Assembly: GCA_946546815.1 (NCBI GenBank)
Contig: CAMNOL010000009.1
Span: 1-42,009, forward strand
Direction: 5' to 3'
Source: an uncultured Oscillospiraceae bacterium
Lineage (GTDB): Bacteria > Bacillota > Clostridia > Oscillospirales > Oscillospiraceae
DNA: 42,009 nt
Shown: positions 7,267 to 14,913 of the stretch, piece by piece
Layout of the letters: each line of letters opens with the position of its first letter
How positions within the stretch are numbered: position 1 is the stretch's first letter
Notes under the pieces: generated by a model
Told to the model about the DNA's origin: nothing
Databases searched by the model: none
The model's input: only the letters and a program-made list of their open reading frames with translations
Program-made: the position numbers and the translations under genes

Positions 7267-8235
7267 TCACCGATGCAGATCGGATGCAGAAGGGAATCCG
7301 TAAGCGCTCTCAGCGCTTTGTACGGCTCTTGTAATGGCTTCACTGATGACCTCCGCAGCCAGGGTTCCTACAAGATCCTGATCGGCCTGAACATCGCCCA
7401 CGGAAACGGCGTAGATGCTGTCGCCATCTGCGGAGGTGTGAACGGGATGGATGGACCTTGCATATCCGTCGTGGGCCATTCCGGCAATCTTGCACAATTG
7501 GGGTTTGGAGAAGGCGGCGTTGGTGATGACCACGCCCAGGGTGGTGTTCCCGGCAAATTTATTCTCCACCACTTGAATGGAGGACTTCATAAACTCTGCC
7601 GTGCTGCGAAGTGCGGACTTGTCCTCCGTCAGCAGCCCTGCGATCTGTTTTCCGGTCCTCCAATCGAACACGTCTCCCAGTGCGTTGAGGGCAACGACGG
7701 CACCCACCTGCAGCTCACCGATCTGGACGGCATAGCTGCCTATACCGGTCTTCATACAGGTCTCCATCCCTGCGATTTTTCCTACGGTGGCTCCGCATCC
7801 CGCTCCATAGTTTCCGTCCCGATAATTGGGGGCGTCTAAAGCCCGCTTTGCCGCTTCGTATCCCATGGCAGCATCCGGCCTGATAAAGGTATCACCCACC
7901 GTCAGATCAAAGAGATCCGACTGAGCCACCAGCGGAACCTTGGTCACCCCGACATCATATCCGATGTTGCGCTCTTCAAGGCACTCCATTACGCCGTTGG
8001 CTGCGCTCAGTCCAAAGGCGCTCCCGCCGGCGAGGACAATGGCGTGAATGGTCTGGGCTGCCATCAGCGGGTTCAACAGCTGACTTTCCCTGGAGGCGGG
8101 ACCGCCGCCTCTCACGTCCAGACCGGCACTCATTCCATGCTCACACAGCAGCACGGTGCAGCCCGTGCCTGCGGCTGCGTTTTCTGCCTGACCGATCTTG
8201 ATATTTGAAATTGCGTTGACCGATAGTTCTTTCAT
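7267..8235 (-). CDS. P1 family (S58, DmpA-like) peptidase
   Basis: This 322-residue protein matches the self-cleaving N-terminal nucleophile P1/S58 family (DmpA-like aminopeptidases). Family landmarks are RGGGPASRE at 42-50, the glycine-rich AGGSAFGL at 69-76, GNYGAGCGATVGK at 141-153, and GIGS at 164-167, which aligns with the Gly|Ser autocleavage site; Ser167 would be the exposed nucleophile. Related enzymes release N-terminal residues or cleave amides; the substrate is unknown. RBS AAAGGG lies upstream. Its promoter is at 8347-8375. By eye its third codon positions look less GC-biased than neighbouring genes, a hint but not proof of later acquisition. Confidence 0.88.
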   Translation of the reverse strand: MKELSVNAISNIKIGQAENAAAGTGCTVLLCEHGMSAGLDVRGGGPASRESQLLNPLMAAQTIHAIVLAGGSAFGLSAANGVMECLEERNIGYDVGVTKVPLVAQSDLFDLTVGDTFIRPDAAMGYEAAKRALDAPNYRDGNYGAGCGATVGKIAGMETCMKTGIGSYAVQIGELQVGAVVALNALGDVFDWRTGKQIAGLLTEDKSALRSTAEFMKSSIQVVENKFAGNTTLGVVITNAAFSKPQLCKIAGMAHDGYARSIHPVHTSADGDSIYAVSVGDVQADQDLVGTLAAEVISEAITRAVQSAESAYGFPSASDLHR

Positions 8236-8278
8236 GGCTTTTTCCCTTTCTAAGTAAAAAACGGTTTATCCAGTACCG

Positions 8279-8306
8279 ACGTGCAGCCGCCCTGTCTGCT
8301 GCACGT
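8279..8306. repeat. Perfect 9-bp hairpin in the peptidase leader
   Basis: ACGTGCAGC (8279-8287) pairs with GCTGCACGT (8298-8306) across a 10-nt loop. It lies inside the predicted leader of the minus-strand peptidase gene. No T tract follows it on that strand, so it is not an obvious terminator. Confidence 0.5.
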
Positions 8307-8346
8307 ATTTCTTGCTTCCCTCAGTCAATTTCAGCTCATCAAACAG

Positions 8347-8375
8347 ATTGTACCATTGATTCTCAGTCTGGTCAA
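8347..8375 (-). promoter_or_regulatory. Promoter of the P1 peptidase gene
   Basis: On the minus strand TTGACC (8375-8370) and TACAAT (8352-8347) are spaced 17 bp apart. It implies a leader of about 105 nt. Confidence 0.7.
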
Positions 8376-8381
8376 ATACAC

Positions 8382-8429
8382 ATAACCCACTATGACACGT
8401 TCCCTGGGGAGGATGCCATAGTGGGTTAT
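8382..8429. repeat. 13-bp inverted repeat between lgt and the peptidase
   Basis: ATAACCCACTATG (8382-8394) is perfectly repeated in inverse at 8417-8429, with a 22-nt loop. It lies downstream of the lgt stop codon and just upstream of the peptidase -35 box. It may terminate lgt transcription, although no clear T tract follows on the minus strand. Confidence 0.6.
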
Positions 8430-8468
8430 TCTTCGCTTCAAGGCAGTTTTTTGTGTACGGATGGGGGT

Positions 8469-9296
8469 TCAGCTGCCTTTTGCCCGGTTTGGCCGGATGA
8501 CAAGCTGATAGAACAGGATGCCCAAGGTGATGACCACGCACAGCAGCGCCACCAGCTGGGACACCCGGATTCCGGTGTGGAACAGGTACAGGCTGTCCGT
8601 CCGCAGTCCCTCGATCCAGAACCGCCCCAGGCCGTACCACAGCAGGTAGCAGCAGAACAGCATACCGTTGAACTTCCGGCGGTTTCTGAGGACGAAAAAC
8701 AGCAGCGCCAGCCCCACCAGGTTCCACAGAGACTCGTACAGGAAGGTGGGGTGGACCTCCACCTGGGTTCCATTGCTGAGGGTCAGCCCCATGCGCCAGG
8801 GCAGGGTGGTGACGCCGCCGTAGGCCTCCTGGTTGACGAAATTGCCCCATCTGCCCAGGGCCTGGCCGATGAGCAGACCGAAGGAATAGGCGTCCACCAG
8901 GGTGAGAAAGTCCAGCTTTCTGATCTTGCAGTAGACAAACGCCGTGGTAATGGAGCCAATGATGCCGCCGTAAATGGCGATTCCGCCGTCCCAGATGGCG
9001 ATGGCCTCCCTCCAGTTGAAGCTGCCGTCCGGATTGGTGTACAGGTCTAAGTAGAACAGAACGTAGTAGATCCGGGCGCAGACGATGCCCATGGGAGCGG
9101 CGTAGAGCAGCACGTCCAGGGCGTCGTCCTCTCGTCCGCCGAAGCGGACGTACTGTTTGCAGGCGCAGGAGGTGCCGAGCAGAAACCCCAGCGCGATGAT
9201 GATTCCGTACCAGTAGATGTCCTTTCCCGCGATGGAAAATGCCACGCGGTCTATGTGAAAGGTCAGCCCCAGTCCGGGAAAGGTGATTGGGTTCAT
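8469..9296 (-). CDS. lgt: Prolipoprotein diacylglyceryl transferase
   Basis: Lgt transfers diacylglycerol from phosphatidylglycerol to the lipobox Cys of prolipoproteins in the membrane. The protein has 275 residues, the usual length, and several hydrophobic segments. It contains the family signature GRWGNFVNQEAYGG and the upstream WDGGIAIYGGIIG block. The start follows GAAAGGA at a rather long spacing. It lies downstream of yfmH on the same strand, separated by the mobile element at 9330-9490. No lipoprotein signal peptidase gene is nearby. Confidence 0.96.
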   Translation of the reverse strand: MNPITFPGLGLTFHIDRVAFSIAGKDIYWYGIIIALGFLLGTSCACKQYVRFGGREDDALDVLLYAAPMGIVCARIYYVLFYLDLYTNPDGSFNWREAIAIWDGGIAIYGGIIGSITTAFVYCKIRKLDFLTLVDAYSFGLLIGQALGRWGNFVNQEAYGGVTTLPWRMGLTLSNGTQVEVHPTFLYESLWNLVGLALLFFVLRNRRKFNGMLFCCYLLWYGLGRFWIEGLRTDSLYLFHTGIRVSQLVALLCVVITLGILFYQLVIRPNRAKGS

Positions 9297-9329
9297 GATA
9301 ACGAATGGTCCTTTCGACTAATGTTCCAG

Positions 9330-9490
9330 GGAAGCGCTGATTAAATCTCTCGGATGGCTGGACGAGGATATTTTTCGTTCAGATAGTGGCCAAATTCCGC
9401 AGGAATCCTGACGGATTTCAAGGAATTAGGACGCTATATGGCGGAAAATAGACCGTCCAGACGCCGTAGCTTGATTGAATCAGTGGTTCC
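9330..9490. mobile_element. MITE-like element, copy A (161 bp), TSD CCAG
   Basis: The ends are imperfect inverted repeats: GGAAGCGCTGATTAAATC (9330-9347) against GGAACCACTGATTCAATC read from 9490 inward, 15 of 18 matching. CCAG flanks both sides (9326-9329 and 9491-9494), the mark of a transposed element with a 4-bp target duplication. It has no coding capacity. The right part holds the core GGCGGAAAATAG...ACGCCGTAGC shared with the other copies. Its last 54 bp are identical, in inverse orientation, to 41956-42009. The right end supplies the last two codons and TGA stop of yfmH. Confidence 0.8.
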
Positions 9491-10751
9491 CCAGGGGCAG
9501 GATTTTCGATACCGCCATGCGCTCCCGGGTGACGACCCGGTCCAGAAATGCCTCTGCATCCGTCTTTGTGATGCCCTCGTACAGCTCCGGGAACCGGTAG
9601 TAATGATAGCCGTGGAAGTGAGCGCGGGCCAGCTGGACGCAGCAGTGCTCAAAGGAGTTCAGCGCCCGGATCCGGCTGCCGTAGCAGGCCTTCAGGCACC
9701 GCCGGAACCGGTCCTCCGGCAGACCCTCTCTGCGAATCCGCTGGCCCTCTTCCAAAATTTCCGCTGTGACCGCATCAGGGTCCGGGCTGTCTCCGCCAAA
9801 GAGCAGAAAGGCGGTGCCGGACTGATCCTCATAGGACACGCCAAAGCTCTGGTTGATGAGTCCTTTTTCATACAGCCTCTGATACAGCGGGCTGGACGTT
9901 CCGCACAGCAGGTCGCCGGCCACGTCGCCAATGAGCCGCTGCATCTGGTCCCCGGGAGCGCTAGGCTCCGCCTTAAAGGCGGACAAAAAGGTGGGCGCGG
10001 ACACCGGCATAGTCTCGATCTGCTCTGCCCGGGCTGCCTCCATTGCCTCTGGCGCCCCGTGGTCCTTTTCCACTGCGGGGCCCTTGACGGGGGAGACCAC
10101 CATGCGGGCCACCGCCATCACCCGCTCCGGGTCCACGTCGCCGGTGACGCACAGCACCATGTTTTCCGGGCGGTAGAAGGCCCGGTGGCAGTCGTACAGG
10201 GTCTCAGCGGTGATGTGGGAGATGGACTCCGCACTCCCCGCCACTGGCACGCGGACGGGGTGGTGGTCGTAGAGGGCCTGGAGCAGGTTGCTGTACACCC
10301 GCCACTGGGGCCGGTCCGACACCATCTGAATCTCCTGTCCGATGATGCCCTGCTCCTTGGCCACGGATTCCGGGGTGAAATACGGCGTGGTGACAAAGGA
10401 CAGCAGCGTCCGCAGGTTGGAGTAAAAGTGCTCCGTGCACTCAAAATGGTAGGCCGTCATGGAGGAGCTGGTGAAGGCGTTGGGGAAGGCTCCGCCGGCG
10501 GAGAGAATCTGCAGCGCGTTGCCCTGGGGCAGGTCGAACATCTTATGCTCTAAGTAGTGGGCGACGCCTGGGGGGGTCTCCCGGAGCTGACCGTCCAAAC
10601 GGTAGCGGAAGTCCATTCCGCCGTAATTCACCGCCAGAAAGGCGTAAGCCTTCTGATAACCGGGGCGGAGGGTGACGTAAACGCTCAGTCCGTTTTCCAG
10701 CCTTTCATAACAGCAGGTTTCGTTCAGACGGGGAAACTGTGTGATTTTCAT
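9480..10751 (-). CDS. yfmH: M16 peptidase, YfmH-type
   Basis: This 423-residue pitrilysin-fold protein carries the inverted zinc motif HYLEH (65-69), so it is the catalytic partner of the pair. YfmF and YfmH are adjacent in Firmicutes and have been linked to EF-P 5-aminopentanol modification; that role is taken from the family name, not shown here. The ATG overlaps the yfmF stop by 4 nt (10748-10751), a sign of translational coupling. The C-terminal Asn-His-stop lies inside mobile element A, so the original end may have been slightly different. Confidence 0.92.
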   Translation of the reverse strand: MKITQFPRLNETCCYERLENGLSVYVTLRPGYQKAYAFLAVNYGGMDFRYRLDGQLRETPPGVAHYLEHKMFDLPQGNALQILSAGGAFPNAFTSSSMTAYHFECTEHFYSNLRTLLSFVTTPYFTPESVAKEQGIIGQEIQMVSDRPQWRVYSNLLQALYDHHPVRVPVAGSAESISHITAETLYDCHRAFYRPENMVLCVTGDVDPERVMAVARMVVSPVKGPAVEKDHGAPEAMEAARAEQIETMPVSAPTFLSAFKAEPSAPGDQMQRLIGDVAGDLLCGTSSPLYQRLYEKGLINQSFGVSYEDQSGTAFLLFGGDSPDPDAVTAEILEEGQRIRREGLPEDRFRRCLKACYGSRIRALNSFEHCCVQLARAHFHGYHYYRFPELYEGITKTDAEAFLDRVVTRERMAVSKILPLGNH

Positions 10752-12040
10752 TGGGTTTCCTCCTCCTTTTCCGGACTTTGCAGGGTGTAAATGCTGTCCA
10801 GCGTCACCCGGCTCAGCGCCCGGAGCACCTGCTCCCGGGTGACGGAGTCCAGCGCCTGGGCCAGCTCCTCTGGGGAGATGCGCAGCTCCGCCATGGCCTG
10901 ATGGAGCCAGTAATCGACCTGCAGGGGCTGGCTGTCGGGGATGCGGCGGTATTGGTTCGCTGTGTACTGCCGGGCGGCCTGGAGCTCCTCGTCAGAGAAG
11001 GCGCCTTCCCGGAGCTGCTCCAGCTGGCTGAGGATCTCCTCCCGGGCCAGCGGAAAGTCCTTTGGCTCCAGTCCGGCCTGGACCAGCATCAGGCCCTTGT
11101 GCCGGTCCAGCACAGAGCTGACGGAATAGCAAAGGGACCGCTTTTCCCGGACGTTGAGAAACAGCCGGGAGGTGGGGGCGCCGCCCAACAGGGCGTTGGC
11201 CACCACCAGCGCGGGGTAGCGGGGACTGTTCAGCCCGCAGCCGGTGCGCAGTCCCATCACCAGCCGCCCCTGGTGCACCTCCATGCGCTCGGAGAACTCC
11301 CGGACCTTTTTGGGCTGTACCAGCCAGTCTGTGTGGGGCTCCAGAATGTCCCGCTGGCGGGGCAGGTCCATCAGCGCCTCCCGCCAGGCCTGCTCCACCC
11401 GCAGGGGGGAGGCGGAGCCGGCATAGTACACCTCCACCCGGGCGGTGGAGAGGAGTTTATGATAATGCTGGTTCAGCCGGGCCACGCTGAGCTTTTTTGC
11501 CTCCCGGAGGGTGCCGTAGCGCCCCACCCGGTAGGCCTCTCCCACGCACATTTTTCCGATGGCCTGCTGCAGGGCATAATAGGCCTTGTCGTTGACGGTG
11601 CGCTGAATGTCCCGGATGAGGTTCTGCTTTTCGCTTTCCACATAGTCGCTGCGCAGCCGCCCATTCCGGGTGGCGGGGCGCAGCAGCAGGTCTCCCAGCA
11701 GGTGGGCAGCCCGGTCCAGCACTTCTGTGCCCTCCGGCACCAGCTCGTCATCCAGAAAGGCGGCGGAGAAGCCCACGCACTGAACCTCGCCCCGCTTGGA
11801 GACAGTGGCCTCAATGACGCCGCCGTAGAGCTCGTCCAGCGCGGCGGCCAGGGACTGCTGGTCCGGGTTGTCGGCGGTGCCCCGACGGAGCACTCTGGGC
11901 AGCAGCGCATTCAGGGCGGCGTTTTTTTCCTCCAGCGGAAGGGCAAGACCCAGGTACCACTGGCTGCTTTTGAACTTATTCGTCTGAATACAGGTGAGGG
12001 AAACCCCCGGCATCAGGCTGGTGCGGAACATCTCCTGCAT
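10748..12040 (-). CDS. yfmF: M16-like protein, YfmF-type (no zinc motif)
   Basis: This 430-residue protein is an M16 homologue. Where HxxEH is expected it reads NALLPRVLRRGT, so it should not bind catalytic zinc. That is normal for the non-catalytic subunit of M16 heterodimers and is not a sign of decay. It probably forms a complex with the YfmH product encoded directly downstream with a 4-nt overlap. The start at ATG 12040 has GGGGTGG close upstream. A near-consensus promoter precedes it. Confidence 0.9.
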   Translation of the reverse strand: MQEMFRTSLMPGVSLTCIQTNKFKSSQWYLGLALPLEEKNAALNALLPRVLRRGTADNPDQQSLAAALDELYGGVIEATVSKRGEVQCVGFSAAFLDDELVPEGTEVLDRAAHLLGDLLLRPATRNGRLRSDYVESEKQNLIRDIQRTVNDKAYYALQQAIGKMCVGEAYRVGRYGTLREAKKLSVARLNQHYHKLLSTARVEVYYAGSASPLRVEQAWREALMDLPRQRDILEPHTDWLVQPKKVREFSERMEVHQGRLVMGLRTGCGLNSPRYPALVVANALLGGAPTSRLFLNVREKRSLCYSVSSVLDRHKGLMLVQAGLEPKDFPLAREEILSQLEQLREGAFSDEELQAARQYTANQYRRIPDSQPLQVDYWLHQAMAELRISPEELAQALDSVTREQVLRALSRVTLDSIYTLQSPEKEEETQ

Positions 12041-12080
12041 AGAACCACCCCTGCTTCCTTTTTAGAATCTGATGGTTTGT

Positions 12081-12109
12081 ATTATATCCGATTCACAGGG
12101 ATTTTTCAA
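12081..12109 (-). promoter_or_regulatory. Promoter of yfmF-yfmH
   Basis: On the minus strand TTGAAA (12109-12104) and TATAAT (12086-12081) are separated by 17 bp, about 40 bp before the yfmF start. Confidence 0.85.
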
Positions 12110-12123
12110 GGGAGAGGCACAGG

Positions 12124-13491
12124 TCACAGGGCGAGGGTGCCGGACTCGTCCTCCAGCAGAATGAGAATCTCCTCCTCAGCGCCGGTTTCGGCGTTGACAT
12201 ACACCAGATAGTGCTTGTCGCCGCCGTTTTTGCACCGGAACTCCCAGCACAGCTTCTCGTGGCCGCCGTCGGTGGGGATCAGCGTCAGGTGACGGGAGAG
12301 GACGGTCAGCTCGCCGGATACCCGCTGTTCCGCCTTGTCACGGGAGACCTTAGGCGTGAGGTCTTTCCGCTGGGTGTGGTTCATCAGATAGCCTGCGGAC
12401 TCCAGCCCCACGATTTCCCCGTTGTCCAGCGCTACCTCCACCTTCAGAAGGTCGGGGTAGCAGATGACATCCTGCTGGGTAGAGGCAAAGTTGATGGTCA
12501 GCGCGTTGTCCCGGCAGATGGAATAGCTTTCGGTCATATCAGTGATATCGTGCTCTTCCAGATACGTCCGGGCCAGGGCAATGGCCTTTTTGTGGGTCAT
12601 GGTGGCGGCGCCGACGGTCCGGCCGTTGGTGAGGGACAGCACATAGCCGCCCTTGCGGGTCATCTCAACGGAACAGTCCTGGCTGGTTGCGGTGGCGTAG
12701 TGGAAGCGGTAGCAGGGAATCTGGCCGTTCACCCGCATCCCCTCGGAAAGCTGCTCCTCGCTGATGTGCAGGAACTGTGCCGCCTTGCGGCGGGCCTGAT
12801 CCATGGACACCTCCTGCTCCTGCTCCAGCATGGCACAGGTGCGGGACTGCATGTGTTCCGAGAAGGGGCCGTCGTAAATCAGGGTGGGCAGCTCGGGAAA
12901 GTCCGCCTCTAACTCGGCAAAGCTGCCGCTGTCCAGAATGTCGCTGTTCTGGGTGGCTCTGGACAGCCGCTCCTGTACGGCGTCCACATCCTCCAGCGTC
13001 AGGGTGCCGTCGTTGAGCTGGGCCTCCAGCTCATCCAGCTGGCCGGACAGGGCAGAGGCCGCCTTGGACAGAGCCTTGACGGTTTTCAGCTCCGTGCCGC
13101 TGTAGCCGTTGTGTTCTGCGGCGGATTTGGCCAGGGCCTGGGCGTAGTCGCCCACCTTTGCGGCAAAGCTGGTGGTCTGCTCCAGCTCCACGTTGGCGTA
13201 GGGAAGGGCGCCGGCAGCCTGCCGTGCGGCGCAGGCGTCGCTGTAGATCTCCGAGCAAAGCCCGGCGATCATCTCCGGGGAGGTGACGTAGACGGTTTTT
13301 TCCAGTGCGGTGTCCAGATTGCCCATGCTTTCCGTCAGCTGGGAGAACGCCCGGGCGTAGCCCAGGGAGACCGCCCGGCGGTAAGCGGTGTTCTGTGCGG
13401 TCAGGCTGACAATGGTGCCCAGCAGCACCACAAAAGCCGCGGTGAGAAACGTGCGGATGCGGATCCGCCCGCGGCGGGAAGTGTTGTTCAT
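12124..13491 (-). CDS. ypeB: Germination protein YpeB
   Basis: YpeB is a spore protein that, in Bacillus, stabilises the cortex-lytic enzyme SleB and is needed for its use during germination. This 455-residue protein has an N-terminal membrane anchor (about residues 11-30), a helical region and a C-terminal half with PepSY-type repeats. The start at 13491 (MNNTSRRGRIR) follows AAGGAG; the reading frame stays open further upstream but lacks a plausible signal or RBS. In Bacillus and many clostridia ypeB follows sleB, but no sleB is present next to it here. Confidence 0.88.
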   Translation of the reverse strand: MNNTSRRGRIRIRTFLTAAFVVLLGTIVSLTAQNTAYRRAVSLGYARAFSQLTESMGNLDTALEKTVYVTSPEMIAGLCSEIYSDACAARQAAGALPYANVELEQTTSFAAKVGDYAQALAKSAAEHNGYSGTELKTVKALSKAASALSGQLDELEAQLNDGTLTLEDVDAVQERLSRATQNSDILDSGSFAELEADFPELPTLIYDGPFSEHMQSRTCAMLEQEQEVSMDQARRKAAQFLHISEEQLSEGMRVNGQIPCYRFHYATATSQDCSVEMTRKGGYVLSLTNGRTVGAATMTHKKAIALARTYLEEHDITDMTESYSICRDNALTINFASTQQDVICYPDLLKVEVALDNGEIVGLESAGYLMNHTQRKDLTPKVSRDKAEQRVSGELTVLSRHLTLIPTDGGHEKLCWEFRCKNGGDKHYLVYVNAETGAEEEILILLEDESGTLAL

Positions 13492-13657
13492 AAGGCAGCG
13501 CTCCTTTTTCAGAATTCTACCTGTGTAGTTTGGGACAAAACCCGCGGAATATGCTGGGAATGACCGGACAAACCGGAAAAGAATGGAGCGGCGCTTCTGT
13601 GGGACATTTGACAGACCGCCCGTTTCATTCCGACCGTTGTGCAGATTCACACAAAGG

Positions 13658-13685
13658 TTGATTTTTTTTAATGCTGTAGTATAAT
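13658..13685 (+). promoter_or_regulatory. Promoter of the ketopantoate reductase-like gene
   Basis: TTGATT (13658-13663), a 16-bp spacer containing a T8 run, and TATAAT (13680-13685). The start codon is 210 bp downstream, so a long leader is expected. Confidence 0.75.
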
Positions 13686-13793
13686 AAAGAACAGCACAGA
13701 CTGAAATCAGAAGCAGGAGCACCCTGACGGACACCGTCCCATCCGCGCCCCCAAGCGGGAAATCCTCCAGATACCCCAGCGGATGGCTTCCTT

Positions 13794-13840
13794 CGGCGGC
13801 GGAGTGAAACAGAAAGCGCTTTACAAAGCGTTCGCCGCCG
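13794..13840 (+). other. Hairpin in the long leader of the 13895 gene
   Basis: CGGCGGCG (13794-13801) pairs with CGCCGCCG (13833-13840) and encloses the palindrome AAAGCGCTTT (13813-13822). I recognise no riboswitch family, and no T tract follows. The rest of the 13492-13894 gap holds the ypeB upstream region and the promoter at 13658. Confidence 0.4.
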
Positions 13841-13894
13841 GAGCAATCATCAGCGGCTCCCTGCTGTCGTTTACCGGAAAGGAAGAGACCCAAT

Positions 13895-14845
13895 ATGAAC
13901 ATCCTGATTGTCGGCGCCGGCGCCATTGGCGTGGCGATGGGCGCGACCCTACACGCCGCCGGAAACCGCATTTCCGTCTACGCCCGGGGCAACACGAAAC
14001 AGGCCATCGAAGCAGGGGGCCTGCACCGCATCGGACTGTTCGGCCCGCTGGACGTCAGAGCGGAGGATGTTTCGGTCCGGGACGACTTCGGCGGTTTTGC
14101 ACCGGAGAGCTTTGACTTTGTGCTGATTTCGGTGAAAACCATGGCCAATCAGCAGATCAGCGACGCGCTGGCCGCTCACAGGGAGATTCTGAAGCCGGGG
14201 GCAAAGCTGGTCATCATGCAGAACGGCTGGGGCAACGACGGGGCCTATCTGAAAAACTTCCCCAAAGAGCAGATCTGCAGCGCCCGGGTCATCACCGGCT
14301 TCCAGAGAACCCAGCCCAACGTCAGCAACATCACCGTCCACACCGCTCCGGTGCTGCTGGGCAATCTGTACGGCCTGGACGTGTCGCCGCTGGAGGAGCT
14401 GGCAAAGGGCATTAATGACGGCGGCATCCCCTGCCAGACCACGGACAACGTGGGCGCTGCACTGTGGGCCAAAATGCTCTACAACTGCACATTGAACCCC
14501 CTGGGCGCAGTGCTGGGCGTCCACTATGGCGCGCTGGGGGAGGCTCCCGAGGGACGGGCCATCATGAACGATCTGATCCGGGAGATCTTCAGCGTCATGA
14601 CCGCCGCGGGCTATACCACTTATTGGGATTCTCCTGAGGCCTATCAGGAGGAGTTTTACCGCAAGCTTCTGCCGGACACCTACAACCACAACTCCTCCAC
14701 CCTCCAGGATATCCGCAAGAAGCACCCCACGGAGATCGACACCCTCACCGGCAAGATTATGGAGCTGGCGGCGGAGCACGGCATCGCCGTGCCGGTGAAC
14801 ACCATGCTGTACCGCCAGATCAAGACCATCGAAGCGAATTACTGA
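13895..14845 (+). CDS. 2-dehydropantoate 2-reductase (ApbA/PanE) family protein
   Basis: This 316-residue protein begins with a Rossmann motif (ILIVGAGAIG) that should bind NADPH. It has the ketopantoate reductase C-terminal domain, with a Lys in the LWAKMLYNCTLNPLGA helix that matches the catalytic Lys region. Ketopantoate reductase makes pantoate for coenzyme A, but the family contains many paralogues with other 2-oxo acids. No panB, panC or panD lies nearby, so PanE itself is not assured. GAAAGGAAG lies upstream of the start. It is a single gene followed by a strong terminator. Confidence 0.85.
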   Translation: MNILIVGAGAIGVAMGATLHAAGNRISVYARGNTKQAIEAGGLHRIGLFGPLDVRAEDVSVRDDFGGFAPESFDFVLISVKTMANQQISDALAAHREILKPGAKLVIMQNGWGNDGAYLKNFPKEQICSARVITGFQRTQPNVSNITVHTAPVLLGNLYGLDVSPLEELAKGINDGGIPCQTTDNVGAALWAKMLYNCTLNPLGAVLGVHYGALGEAPEGRAIMNDLIREIFSVMTAAGYTTYWDSPEAYQEEFYRKLLPDTYNHNSSTLQDIRKKHPTEIDTLTGKIMELAAEHGIAVPVNTMLYRQIKTIEANY

Positions 14846-14878
14846 AGAATTGTATCACTCCATAAAAAGCAAAAAAAG

Positions 14879-14911
14879 CAGCCTGAGCAGCGACCGCTCA
14901 GGCTGTTTCCT
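14879..14911. terminator. Bidirectional terminator
   Basis: CAGCCTGAGC (14879-14888) pairs with GCTCAGGCTG (14896-14905). It has A7 on the left, which is the T tract for the minus strand, and TTTCCTGTTT on the right. It separates two convergent genes. Confidence 0.9.
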
Positions 14912-14913
14912 GT

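Noticed and set aside
10748-12040. yfmF as a decayed peptidase gene
   Set aside because: The missing HxxEH motif is normal for the non-catalytic YfmF subunit; the frame is full length and has a strong promoter and coupled partner.
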